Assembly (NCBI GenBank): GCA_022647615.1
Contig: JALCKZ010000001.1
Span: 918,178 to 982,177, forward strand
Direction of reading: 5' to 3'
Length of the DNA: 64,000 nucleotides
DNA from: Bacteroidales bacterium
Lineage (GTDB): Bacteria > Bacteroidota > Bacteroidia > Bacteroidales > UBA932
The position numbers were made by a program, and so were the translations under genes. The notes under the pieces were generated by a model that did not search any database, was not told the origin of the DNA, and saw only the letters and a program-made list of their open reading frames with translations. Positions 34,201 to 43,530 of the stretch are shown here, one piece after another (within the stretch, counting starts at the first letter, position 1; the number at the start of each line of letters is the position of its first letter).

Positions 34201-35173
34201 ACCTCCCTCAAAAATTCGTGTTGGATTGGAATAGTTGTGAATTGCTTTCAGTTTTGTAATTTAGATCATTGATATACACCCTTAAATTCAATTGCGATGT
34301 ACGCGCCGTAGTTGTGAATTGCTTTCAGTTTTGTAATTTAGATCATTGATATACACCCCTAAATAATAGTGAGTTCCATTGGTGTGGTTGTGAATTGCTT
34401 TCAGTTTTGTAATTTAGATCATTGATATACACCGCTGAAACTTGTAACGATGCAGCAAAGGCTGTTGTGAATTGCTTTCAGTTTTGTAATTTAGATCATT
34501 GATATACACCACCATTGCAGAGACTTCCGGGTTCATTCTTGTTGTGAATTGCTTTCAGTTTTGTAATTTAGATCATTGATATACACCTGCTGTCAGAAGA
34601 TGGAAACTTTCTGATGGGTTGTGAATTGCTTTCAGTTTTGTAATTTAGATCATTGATATACACCTTCACAGATTGTGAATGGAGGAGTTGAGGCGTTGTG
34701 AATTGCTTTCAGTTTTGTAATTTAGATCATTGATATACACCTAGCGGTAGAAGAACTAAAACCATTAAAGGGTTGTGAATTGCTTTCAGTTTTGTAATTT
34801 AGATCATTGATATACACCTGCTTCTTCATATTCCCTGTAACGGCATTGATATATTCAGTGGCAGTTGTGAATTGCTTTCAGTTTTGTAATTTAGATCATT
34901 GATATACACCTTAAAATAGACGAATGATAACTCCCGGTTATCATGTTGTGAATTGCTTTCAGTTTTGTAATTTAGATCATTGATATACACCACCGCTTCA
35001 TTGATATACACCCAAGAACTTGCAGAGCCACCTCGTAAGGATCGTTGTGAATTGCTTTCAGTTTTGTAATTTAGATCATTGATATACACCTTACGAGCTC
35101 TGTTCTCAGGTAATCATCAACACTTGGTTGTGAATTGCTTTCAGTTTTGTAATTTAGATCATTGATATACACC
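31252..35173 (+). CRISPR. Type II-C CRISPR array, 50 full 47-bp repeats plus one degenerate repeat
   Basis: The repeat is 47 bp, starting GTTGTGAATTGCTTTCAGTT and ending GATCATTGATATACACC. Full copies start at 31312, 31389, 31466 and so on to 35127, with a 76-77 bp period; spacers are 29-30 bp. At the left, 31252-31281 is only the 3' part of a repeat with changes. The four spacers nearest cas2 are irregular: 45, 34, 52 and 36 bp. The crRNA strand is plus, because the repeat 5' end pairs with the tracrRNA anti-repeat. Each repeat carries GTTG-N19-TAATTTAG, close to the Bacteroidetes promoter. Confidence 0.98.
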
Positions 35174-35245
35174 ACAATTTGAGTAATATACTATTAATCA
35201 AATAATTATATGTGGCAACAACGATTTAAAAAATGGTGTATTTCT

Positions 35246-35276
35246 AAAAAACCCCATCTGTAAGGATGGGGTTTTT
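35246..35276. terminator. Bidirectional terminator between the CRISPR array and cas2
   Basis: AAAAACCCCATC pairs with GATGGGGTTTTT around a 6-nt loop. It can stop array transcription from the left and the cas operon from the right. Confidence 0.85.
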
Positions 35277-35281
35277 CTTTT

Positions 35282-35617
35282 TTAAAATAATGATAATTGG
35301 ATGTCCTCGCATTCTACCTTCTTTCGTTTCTTGCATGAGAACAATTGAATATCTTCAAATTGCTTATCGGTAATACAAAAGATTCCAACTTCTCCTGTAG
35401 GCGGTAAAACTCTCTTCACTCGCTTCATATGAACTTCTGCATTTTCTTTTGAAGCGCATTGTCTTATATAAATTGAGAATTGGAACATTAGGAAACCATC
35501 CTTTATAAGGTCCTTCCTAAATATTGCATAATTCTTTCTATCTGCCTTAGTTTCAGTAGGCAAATCGAATAATACGAGCACCCACATAATTCTATATTGA
35601 CTAATTCGTTCATCCAT
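35282..35617 (-). CDS. cas2: CRISPR-associated endoribonuclease Cas2
   Basis: A 111-residue protein of the Cas2 type found in type II-C systems. It has the ferredoxin-like fold start MWVLVLFDLPTETKADRKNY, with the conserved Asp at the end of strand 1, then FRKDLIKDGFLMFQFSIYIR. It forms the Cas1-Cas2 integrase that adds spacers. It overlaps the cas1 stop codon by one base and is the last gene of the operon. Confidence 0.96.
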   Translation of the reverse strand: MDERISQYRIMWVLVLFDLPTETKADRKNYAIFRKDLIKDGFLMFQFSIYIRQCASKENAEVHMKRVKRVLPPTGEVGIFCITDKQFEDIQLFSCKKRKKVECEDIQLSLF

Positions 35618-36546
35618 TATATATCTGGGTAAACAACTTTTTTAAGTTCGCCGGAGAAACATTTATATAGTGATGCCGTTGTAATTGTCGCGGCTACTTG
35701 TAAAGGACTTTTTTGACCATTTATAATTACGTCTTCTGTGGCTAGTTTAAGTAATTCGACCTTAATCTCATGTGTTATTAATGTGTAATCTTTTGTCGTG
35801 GAAATGATTCCCAGTACTTTCTTATCAACAAATGGTCTGTATGGTTCCATTATATCGTCTGCAAGACAATATGCATTGTATCTGTTTTTATGGTGTATTC
35901 CCAATGTAGGCAGCATGCCGCTACCCACAAGAGCTCTTGCTATTATTGCCCTAAGTAGAGCATATCCATAATTGAGCAGATTGTTTGGAGGTATTCCATT
36001 TCTATTTCTTGTAAAATTTGGTATCGCAGGAAACAGATGGCTCCAATAATACGCTGCCGCCCTTGCCTCATAATTATCAGGGTCTCCGCTTCTTACTGAA
36101 TTAGCACAAATAATCATATTCTTTTGTTCTTCTTGTAATATGGATTTTAATATAACTGCTTGATGTATAATTTTTGCCTGTACAGTTTGTTGCCAAAGCT
36201 GTTTCTTTAGTGGGAGACTTGCTTCTATCTGGTCCCTAAATCTCTCACTCTGAATGCTGTTGCCTTCAAGAGGTAATAGCAAACCAACAGGCATTCTGGA
36301 ATCATCGCAAGTTATTATTGCAGCATTATTATTTAGCAGTTGTGATATTGCATTTTGACTGATAGTAATCTGCTTATTGTCAAGGACGACTATCCCAATA
36401 TCTTCAATAGGGATTGTCCTAATTGCGCTGTTTTTAACAAACCCCGGGAGGTTAGATTTTTCTACCTCAGGCATTTTAATAACCAGCTGATTATCTGTAG
36501 AGGACAAGTATGCCGGATTGCCAAAGTATAATGTTTTCTTTATCAA
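35617..36546 (-). CDS. cas1: CRISPR-associated integrase Cas1
   Basis: A 309-residue Cas1. The C-terminal helical domain has the metal-binding residues: Glu in NYEARAAAYYW, His in LPTLGIHHKNRYNAYCLADD, and Glu/Asp in DDIMEPYRPFVDKKV. The length is normal. It integrates new spacers together with Cas2 and lies 11 bp downstream of cas9. Confidence 0.97.
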   Translation of the reverse strand: MIKKTLYFGNPAYLSSTDNQLVIKMPEVEKSNLPGFVKNSAIRTIPIEDIGIVVLDNKQITISQNAISQLLNNNAAIITCDDSRMPVGLLLPLEGNSIQSERFRDQIEASLPLKKQLWQQTVQAKIIHQAVILKSILQEEQKNMIICANSVRSGDPDNYEARAAAYYWSHLFPAIPNFTRNRNGIPPNNLLNYGYALLRAIIARALVGSGMLPTLGIHHKNRYNAYCLADDIMEPYRPFVDKKVLGIISTTKDYTLITHEIKVELLKLATEDVIINGQKSPLQVAATITTASLYKCFSGELKKVVYPDI

Positions 36547-36557
36547 TGCATATTTAT

Positions 36558-39500
36558 TTATTCACCGATTTCCACAATTTCTCCAATATGGTTTAGTCTA
36601 ACTTTTATTAGTCCGTTTAGACTTGAAATAGTACGTATTCTTTTAAATGTCAGTCCCATTAGAAGGCTAAAGTCATTCACATTTGTTTCTAGATGATGGC
36701 GAAAAACATAGTCTTTAGATGCAATCTTTTGAACTCTATATAAATTGGGACTAATTAGAGAATAATTACTGGGGTCCTTTAGATCTATTTGACTAGGATC
36801 AAATCCTGTTTCAGGATTAGGGAAAACGAAATATTCATTTTGTTTTAAAGTAAACATAAACCTCCAACCTTCTGATTGTTTGTAAGTTTTATCAATAATT
36901 GGAAGATTGTTGTTTGCTCTGACGGTTGCTTCAAAAAATGAAACAGGCACTTCCTGCAGCTCTCCTTTCTCGTCCTTATAAATTGCAATATGATGGTTGT
37001 TGCCAGTACTAACAAAATCTGTTGGCTGTGTGTTGTTGTTTTTATCTAAGATTAATTTCCCGTCTTTGTCTTTTTTGTCGTGAAGCGCCACAACATTATT
37101 TACTCCCTTAATTGTCACCCTCTTAATAGAAATTCCTTTTTCTCGATTAAGCCATATAGGATTTTCATCAAGGTTAGAGAATGCCTTATTTGCATCTCCG
37201 CCAAATTCTTTTAGTCGACTTTCTAATATTGCTTTTACATGTGCGTCAACAACCTTATCAACGCTCAAGTCTTTATCGACTGCTTTTCTTATTGTATAAA
37301 GGTCTGTAATTTGCGTAGTTGCAACTTTGTCCGGAACTTTTATTGAATGCGCTGCATCTGTAAACAATGGATTCTTGACTAAAGAATTTTTAGCGGTGAA
37401 TGCCTTCTTAGCATTTCCGTCAAATTCTTTTAATCTGTTTAAAAGTGCAACCCTATATGCCTTGTTTGCTACAGTTGATATTTTTGTTTCATCAAATGTG
37501 GCACCTACTTTTTCTTCTTTTGTAGAATATTGTTTAATGTGGCCGTAGATACTTTCATTATGTAGCTGACCCCTAGGTGTCGCCTGGATTTTTTTATTTA
37601 CTCCACCTTTCTTCTTTGTAATATTAACATTATCAGTAACAACTTTGTTTTTGGGCTTGATGGATACAAGTATATTTTCAAGTTGTTTCTTTGCTTCTGT
37701 TCTAAATTCATTCAGCGGAATAGGAGGATTAAATACTAACTTATCATGATTATTTTTTGTTAGTTCTTTTTGTTCAATCGCATAAATACTGCTAGATTTA
37801 TCCGAATGCGCGTTCAAATTATTTAAGTATTGTATGTAACTATGTTTTGTAAAGGCAATAGTCAAAGCATCCATGGCGTGGTGTCTATTGTCATTTCTTT
37901 TAGTCCAATCTTTAATTCTCCTAATTTGTTTGCCATCCCTGTTGGCAAAAGTCTCTGTTAAACCCAGTTTATCATATTTATCCCAATTAAGTTCTTGCAT
38001 TACATTAATTAGTTGCCAGTCTTCCCTTAATCTATCAGTAATGGAACCGGTCGTTGGCACAACTGTCTTGACATATGTGCTAAGAATTTCATTTGCTTTC
38101 CTTGCAATATATTGAGTGTTGCCTAAGTCTCTGTTTAAGAAATCATCCGGAATATCACTCTCATGCATTTTCAATTTGTTGTACTTTGCTCTGGAGATAG
38201 CACCAGACTTCATTAGCTGTTCAATTCTATTAAGATATTCATCGCTATGGCCTTTTGATTCAACATAATCCATGGCGGTCCTATTGTTTTTTTCCCTATT
38301 ACAAGATGAACTTTCTAATGTTTTGTTGGAAAAAGAATCATCAAATAATTTAACTTTAGGAATTATGTGTTCTACTTCAAAATCTCCGATAAACAACTCA
38401 TTCTTAGGGATATAAGTGTTTGAATAAAGCGTTTTAAAGCCATTATCCTTTAATTCAAGGTAAAGCTTGTATTTAATTAAATCTTTTCTGCTTATATAAC
38501 TTCCATGTAAATGAAAATCTGGATCTGAAGTTAATAGTTTTTTATATTCATCATATTCAGCTGAAGACTTGTTAATTGCATCTGTTAATTCTTGTCTATC
38601 TTCAGCACTCTTTTTTAATTCTCGTGCTAGTTCAATTCTTATCTCATCAGGTTTACCATATGTATCGTCTAGTTGATTAATGACATTAATCATTTGATTA
38701 AGAATCTTTTCAACAACTGGATTCCTCAATGTATTTTTAGGTAGAATCTGTAATTTCTTAATCAAGTTTTTATTTTCAATTTCCTCTTTGGTTAGAGAGC
38801 GTTTGGAGTGGTTGTAACCAGCGAGTTCACAGGCTGAACTATAGTTATTCCCTTTTATTAGAAATGGTAGGATTTTGCGAATAGCTTTTGTGCTTAATTC
38901 ACCATAGTCGGGTTCAAATTTGACCTTTGATAAAATTATTGCAAATTCTTTTGGAAGGCCAGTAATAGTTTGTATATCAGCAATTAGTTTTTCATCTCCG
39001 GTTTTAGAATTATCACCTTCGTATGAATATAGCAAATGCCACAGCTTGTAATATGGTTGTACATCTGGATTCCCTTGTATTTTTGTATCAAAAGTCAAGC
39101 AGTTTGTTTTGTACCCGAGTCCATTAAATATTTCGCTAGTTACTCTATTTATTTCATCCGCATTTGTCTTTGAAAAGTCATAATCACCATTTCCGCTTTC
39201 AGAAATAATTAAAGATAACGCTTGATAAATTGATGAATTTGTTCTATTCCCGATGAGTTCTTTAAAGTTTGCATCATAGCTCCTATAATTCTTGAATAAT
39301 ATTTTAAGAATATCAGTTTTAGATAGTTTTTCTTTATAATTTAATTCATTGGCTATCAAATGCTTCTCATCTTGTGTTAGCACTCTTTGTTCTTCTTCTT
39401 TTTCATTAATAACAATAAAATCATTTAACTTCTGCCATATCCTATATTCTTGATAAAATGGAGATGATTTTGGGCATACCTTACTTCCTATTGTGATTAT

Positions 39501-40676
39501 TTTTTTCTTTCCATCTATTATCTTTTCTACTTGTTTGCTCTCTAACTCACAGTAACCAACCAATCCCTTTTGGGATTTTAAGTTTCTTTGATAAAAAATA
39601 ATTATATCTCGAATTTCTTTTTTTAAATCAGGAGTTAATTCTTTATGAAATTTTGCCTGTGTCTCCCAAATAATTTCAAATTCATCTAAATAATCTTGTC
39701 TGTAAAATGTTTTGTTTTTAAGGCTGTAATTAGGATTCTCACTCAATTTCAGAATTTTGTACTGTCCTACCGTTATCTTCTTAAAGAATAGCTCTTTGCT
39801 TCTATCGCTTATGCCGCCAAGATAGCCGCTTGATGATGTAATATCTCCATTTACATCACTTACCACGTATGCTAACTGGTTAATATCTAATTTCTCTTTT
39901 AGAGCCTTGACTCTCCATTGGTATGCCTGCAACTTTTTATCTTTTCCTTTATTATCAGCGGTAAATATTTTATATTTTCCCAGGAAGATTTTATTAGTTT
40001 GAGTTTTGCTTTTATTAGAAATCTGTTTTTTAAAATCTTGTGTCAAATACTCAGCATAATATGGTGCCTGTTTATTCCATATTTTATCAAATTCATTTTG
40101 CAAATCAGACCTGTAAAAATCTGGTATATAATGTTTCCCTTCCTTTAATAATTCAAGAACAAATTCGCCTGGAGTCATATTTTCATCATAAAGTTTTTTG
40201 GCGATGTCCATCCCATTAATGAGAGATCCTTCCTCTTGATTATTAGCTTTTCTATTGCTCTTGTATCCCCTTTTCTTATTGATCATCAATAGGACCCTAG
40301 CAAATTGTTCAAGTGATATTTCTTTAGTTGCAGCCTGTGCTCTTAGCTTATAGGTTTCAAATGTTGTTCTGTTACCATTTTCCGAAAGGATTGTTTCATC
40401 TGTAATGATGTGATTGGATTTTAGAACATCAATTAAGTTTTTCCTTCTCAATTTATAGCGTTGCAAATTTCTTCGCATGCCCCTTTTGAGTGTTCTGTCC
40501 GCTTCTGTTGTTATGCTTTTTCCTTTTTCAAAGTTTTGAATCTCATCAGTAGATAATGGGACAACTCTTACTCCCAGCTTTACAATTGATGACTTTTCAT
40601 CTTTGTTTTCGGCTTCATTGACCAATGCCCAGCCAATACTGGTTGTTCCCAGATCTAACCCTAATATCCTTTTCAT
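36558..40676 (-). CDS. cas9: CRISPR-associated endonuclease Cas9 (type II-C)
   Basis: A 1372-residue Cas9. RuvC-I has KRILGLDLGTTSIGWALVNE with catalytic Asp8. The arginine-rich bridge helix is RTLKRGMRRNLQRYKLRRKN (about 62-82). RuvC-II has EIRIELAREL with Glu682. The HNH domain has EVEHIIPKVKLFDD with His770 and CNREKNN with Asn793. RuvC-III has HHAMDALTIAF with His933 and Asp936. All catalytic residues are intact, so both strands should be cut. The absence of csn2 or cas4 and the gene order cas9-cas1-cas2 place it in II-C. The length is at the large end for II-C, as in other Bacteroidetes. The PAM cannot be read from the window. Confidence 0.98.
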   Translation of the reverse strand: MKRILGLDLGTTSIGWALVNEAENKDEKSSIVKLGVRVVPLSTDEIQNFEKGKSITTEADRTLKRGMRRNLQRYKLRRKNLIDVLKSNHIITDETILSENGNRTTFETYKLRAQAATKEISLEQFARVLLMINKKRGYKSNRKANNQEEGSLINGMDIAKKLYDENMTPGEFVLELLKEGKHYIPDFYRSDLQNEFDKIWNKQAPYYAEYLTQDFKKQISNKSKTQTNKIFLGKYKIFTADNKGKDKKLQAYQWRVKALKEKLDINQLAYVVSDVNGDITSSSGYLGGISDRSKELFFKKITVGQYKILKLSENPNYSLKNKTFYRQDYLDEFEIIWETQAKFHKELTPDLKKEIRDIIIFYQRNLKSQKGLVGYCELESKQVEKIIDGKKKIITIGSKVCPKSSPFYQEYRIWQKLNDFIVINEKEEEQRVLTQDEKHLIANELNYKEKLSKTDILKILFKNYRSYDANFKELIGNRTNSSIYQALSLIISESGNGDYDFSKTNADEINRVTSEIFNGLGYKTNCLTFDTKIQGNPDVQPYYKLWHLLYSYEGDNSKTGDEKLIADIQTITGLPKEFAIILSKVKFEPDYGELSTKAIRKILPFLIKGNNYSSACELAGYNHSKRSLTKEEIENKNLIKKLQILPKNTLRNPVVEKILNQMINVINQLDDTYGKPDEIRIELARELKKSAEDRQELTDAINKSSAEYDEYKKLLTSDPDFHLHGSYISRKDLIKYKLYLELKDNGFKTLYSNTYIPKNELFIGDFEVEHIIPKVKLFDDSFSNKTLESSSCNREKNNRTAMDYVESKGHSDEYLNRIEQLMKSGAISRAKYNKLKMHESDIPDDFLNRDLGNTQYIARKANEILSTYVKTVVPTTGSITDRLREDWQLINVMQELNWDKYDKLGLTETFANRDGKQIRRIKDWTKRNDNRHHAMDALTIAFTKHSYIQYLNNLNAHSDKSSSIYAIEQKELTKNNHDKLVFNPPIPLNEFRTEAKKQLENILVSIKPKNKVVTDNVNITKKKGGVNKKIQATPRGQLHNESIYGHIKQYSTKEEKVGATFDETKISTVANKAYRVALLNRLKEFDGNAKKAFTAKNSLVKNPLFTDAAHSIKVPDKVATTQITDLYTIRKAVDKDLSVDKVVDAHVKAILESRLKEFGGDANKAFSNLDENPIWLNREKGISIKRVTIKGVNNVVALHDKKDKDGKLILDKNNNTQPTDFVSTGNNHHIAIYKDEKGELQEVPVSFFEATVRANNNLPIIDKTYKQSEGWRFMFTLKQNEYFVFPNPETGFDPSQIDLKDPSNYSLISPNLYRVQKIASKDYVFRHHLETNVNDFSLLMGLTFKRIRTISSLNGLIKVRLNHIGEIVEIGE

Positions 40677-40701
40677 AATGACCTGTTTAAGTTTGTTACT
40701 T

Positions 40702-40709
40702 CAAAGTTA
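40702..40709 (-). promoter_or_regulatory. -7 box (TAACTTTG) of the cas9 operon
   Basis: On the minus strand, TAnnTTTG 25 bp upstream of the cas9 start; the -33 box is not clear. It faces the tracrRNA promoter in the same intergenic region. Confidence 0.55.
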
Positions 40710-40724
40710 TAAATATTTATTCTT

Positions 40725-40755
40725 TTTGGTATAATCAAAGTTCTTATTATATTTG
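40725..40755 (+). promoter_or_regulatory. tracrRNA promoter
   Basis: TTTG (40725-40728), 19 bp, TATATTTG (40748-40755), an exact consensus immediately before the anti-repeat. Confidence 0.88.
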
Positions 40756-40756
40756 T

Positions 40757-40843
40757 AATACAAAACGAAGCAATTCACAATAAGGATTATTCCGTTGTGA
40801 AAACATTTAAGAAGGGGGGCAGAAATGCTCCTCGTCTTTTTTT
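40757..40843 (+). ncRNA. tracrRNA
   Basis: The anti-repeat AATACAAAACGAAGCAATTC through CACAA (40757-40780) is complementary to the first ~25 nt of the CRISPR repeat, with a small internal loop. A short nexus-like stem (GGA/TCC, 40784-40793) follows, then a terminator: GGGGGGCA pairs with TGCTCCTC around a GAAA tetraloop (40814-40833), followed by GTC and seven T. It is transcribed away from cas9 on the plus strand, the same strand as the crRNAs. Confidence 0.92.
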
Positions 40844-41003
40844 ATTCAAACCTTGCGCTACCATTGTGATATCCATTTTAGGCAGCAAGTATAAAATTCT
40901 TCTGTGACATTTTCTGTCGCGATACAAAAAATAATTTTACCAATGACAAAAACTGTCGCGAACAAAAAAGAGTTTTGCATAAAACTTTTAAAAACATTTG
41001 ACT

Positions 41004-41183
41004 ATGGAAGAAGTGGATTATACAGAACAAATTAAGGAGTACTGCAAAGAAAAGGGGAAGGCATTTAAGGACATGACGCGTCAGGAAAAAATTGTTTGCC
41101 TGTGTTGCGTTGCTGCATTGACTAAGGCTGAGGCGGATGAGTACTTGTGTTATCTGGATAATGATTTGTCACTGAATAGTTAA
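41004..41183 (+). CDS. Small hypothetical protein, 59 residues
   Basis: ATG at 41004 gives MEEVDYTEQIKEYCKEKGKA, then a helical, Cys-containing part (IVCLCCVAALTKAEADEYLC). The family is not recognised. The last ~10 codons and the next 50 bp recur as non-coding fragments at 41605 and 42975, so this may be the parent copy of a spreading segment. It may or may not be expressed. Confidence 0.45.
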   Translation: MEEVDYTEQIKEYCKEKGKAFKDMTRQEKIVCLCCVAALTKAEADEYLCYLDNDLSLNS

Positions 41184-41474
41184 CGCAGTTGTTGCGATGC
41201 AAAGAGAGTTATTGTTGTGGATTCCAGATGGAAAGGCTACAAAAACACAAAGGCCGTAAAAACGGCCTTTGCAGTTTTGCAGCTTCGCAAGTTGCTTTCA
41301 GCGGTTTTATGTCTCTCCGCTGGTGCAAATGTAAAAAACATTTTTATAGTGACAAAATTATTTAAGGACGCAATATGCGACCTTATACTGGTATTCAGGG
41401 TGTTATACTCTAGTTTTGTTGCATGCACTGTTGTGCAGTGCATGCGTAAAAGGCGGCACAAAGCGCCGCATTTT

Positions 41475-42071
41475 TTTGTGGTTTACATGGCTACCGCCAT
41501 GAGGAGGCACTGGCGCTACGCGCCAGGCGTTCGCGGCCTGCGGCCGCTCCGCTTGGGATTTTTCTTTGCTGCTTTGCCGCTCCGCTTGGGAGTCTTGTAC
41601 TGGATAATGATTTGTCACTGAATAGTTAACGCAGTTGTTGCGATGCAAAGAGAGTTAATGTTGTGGATTTTAGATGGAAGGACTATAAAAACAAAAAGGC
41701 TGTAAAAAACATTTTTATTACAACAAATTTTAAAAGGATTTTGGGATGGTGCGTGACGCTGAGTTTTTGGGGGTGTGATGAGGGGGCACTGGAAAATAAG
41801 GGTCGGGGTGAAGTCTGATAATCAGAGTGTTGCGGATTATCCGTGTCTGCAGGGAACGGACAAAATGTAAATACTTGATTGTCAGTGGCGAATGTATGCC
41901 TTGTTGCGCAGGCATGAGTTTCCTGGCGTGAGCTTATTTGCATGCTCACTGCGCTCGCATGCAGAGCATTCCGCCACAAAGCGGCGTAATGCCTTGTGGT
42001 TTACATGGCTGCCGCCATGAGGAGGCACTGGCGCTACGCGCCAGGCTGCGCGGCCTGCGGCCGCTCCGCTT
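41475..42071 (+). repeat. ~595-bp direct repeat X, left copy
   Basis: It is nearly identical to 42842-43435. Each copy begins and ends with the same ~77-bp GC-rich segment (TTTGTGGTTTACATGGCT ... CGCGCCAGGC, GCGGCCTGCGGCCGCTCCGC). No gene is supported inside; the open frames found there are on repeated, low-complexity DNA. Repeat X flanks an ORF6N gene. Confidence 0.85.
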
Positions 42072-42096
42072 TAGGGGATTATGTACTTGAGGACCG

Positions 42097-42672
42097 TTAT
42101 TTTTTAGTGATGCTTTGTTTAAAACCTATGGGATTGTTTGGTTTGGGTTTAGGGGCGGACGGAGCGGTAACGGACAAAGCAGCTATCGCGAGATAAATAT
42201 TATCTATGTCTTTGCTAATTTTGCTGATTGCCAATTGATTATTTGAATCACTGCGTTCCAGCATTGTCAATTTTTTTTTGAGTTCTTCAAGTTCTGCAGT
42301 GAGGTTGGCGGTGGTTGCCAGATAGTTGCGCATTTGAACAAAGGCGCGCATGATCTGAATGTTTACTTGAATTGCGATATCACTTTTAAGAAGCCCAGAT
42401 AGCATGGCTAACCCTTGCTCGGTAAATGCTACGGGTCTCCATCTCCTTCCTCCCCAACTTGAAATCACAATCTGTGATTTCAAGTTTGCAAGCTCTGCGT
42501 CATCCAATTTGAACATGAAGTCTGTCGGGAATCTTTTCATATTTCTCTTAACTGCTTGATTTATAGCTCTTGTCTCTACCCCATATAATGATGCCAGTTC
42601 ACAATCTAACATTACTTTTACACCTCTGATGGTGTAGATTTTACTACTGATGTTCTCCAATTCATTTTCCAT
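42097..42672 (-). CDS. ORF6N-domain DNA-binding protein
   Basis: A 191-residue protein. ATG 42672 (MENELENISSKIYTIRGVKV) is preferred to the in-frame 42702. Residues about 10-95 are an ORF6N domain: ELASLYGVETRAINQAVKRN, KRFPTDFMFKLDDAELANLK, RRWRPVAFTEQGLAMLSGLL. A coiled-coil follows (TANLTAELEELKKKLTMLER, about 120-150). ORF6N proteins are common in phages and Bacteroidetes genomic islands; their precise role is unknown. It lies between the two ~595-bp direct repeats and within a segment bounded by short inverted ends of the family 1 element (42084-42094 and 43439-43449). Confidence 0.88.
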   Translation of the reverse strand: MENELENISSKIYTIRGVKVMLDCELASLYGVETRAINQAVKRNMKRFPTDFMFKLDDAELANLKSQIVISSWGGRRWRPVAFTEQGLAMLSGLLKSDIAIQVNIQIMRAFVQMRNYLATTANLTAELEELKKKLTMLERSDSNNQLAISKISKDIDNIYLAIAALSVTAPSAPKPKPNNPIGFKQSITKK

Positions 42673-42841
42673 AATTTGTTGCTTTATAAAATCAGGGAAC
42701 AATTATATGTAACCAGATCGTCAATTCTGTGTCATATCGTAAAAATTTTTTCCGGAAAAGTAAAAAGTTTGTGCGATAGGAACAATTTGCATGCTTGCTG
42801 CGCTCGCATGCAGAGCATTCCGCCACAAAGCGGCGTAATGC

Positions 42842-43435
42842 TTTGTGGTTTACATGGCTGCCGCCATGAGGAGGCACTGGCGCTACGCGCCAGGCGTTCG
42901 CGGCCTGCGGCCGCTCCGCTTGGATTTTTCTTTGCTGCTTTGCCGCTCCGCTTGGGAGTCTTGTATTGAATAATGATTTGTCACTGAATAGTTAACGCAG
43001 TTGTTGCTATGCAGAGAGAGTTAATGTTGTGGATTCCAGATGGAAGGACTATAAAAACAAAAAGGCTGTAAAAAACATATTTATTACAACAAATTTTAAA
43101 AGGATTTTGGGATGGTGCGTGACGCTGAGTTTTTGGGGGTGTGATGAGGGGGCACTGGAAAATAAGGGTCGGGGTGAAGTCTGATAATCAGAGTGTTGCG
43201 GATTATCCGTGTCTGCAGGGAACGGACAAAATGTAAATACTTGATTGTCAGTGGCGAATGTATGCCTTGTTGCGCAGGCATGAGTTTCCTGGCGTGAGCT
43301 TATTTGCATGCTTGCTGCGCTCGCATGCAGAGCATTCCGCCACAAAGCGGCGTAATGCCTTGTGGTTTACATGGCTGCCGCCATGAGGAGGCACTGGCGC
43401 TACGCGCCAGGCTCCGCGGCTTGCTGCCGCTCCGC
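42842..43435 (+). repeat. ~595-bp direct repeat X, right copy
   Basis: Right copy of the direct repeat that flanks the ORF6N gene; see 41475-42071. The stretch 42703-42841 before it holds the ORF6N upstream region and another GC-rich hairpin (GCATGCTTGCTGCGCTCGCATGC-like, 42790-42812). Confidence 0.85.
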
Positions 43436-43438
43436 TAT

Positions 43439-43449
43439 GTCCTCAAGTA
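43439..43449. repeat. Family 1 element, terminal fragment
   Basis: GTCCTCAAGTA, inverted relative to TACTTGAGGAC at 42084-42094; together they bound a 1366-bp segment with the ORF6N gene. Confidence 0.6.
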
Positions 43450-43530
43450 AGATCTTGGAATTGAAGTGGTTGAAAATGGGGGGATTAATCTGTCGGGATT
43501 ATGAGTATCTTTGACAATTAAAATTTAGCT

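Noticed and set aside
34826..35089. Open frame of 87 codons on the minus strand
   Set aside because: It is translated CRISPR repeats and spacers; the peptide YINDLNYKTESNSQ recurs with the repeat.
41217..43345. Several 60-130 codon frames in the repeat-rich region
   Set aside because: They recur as identical pieces in the copies of repeat X and are Arg/His/Pro-rich artefacts of GC-rich hairpins.
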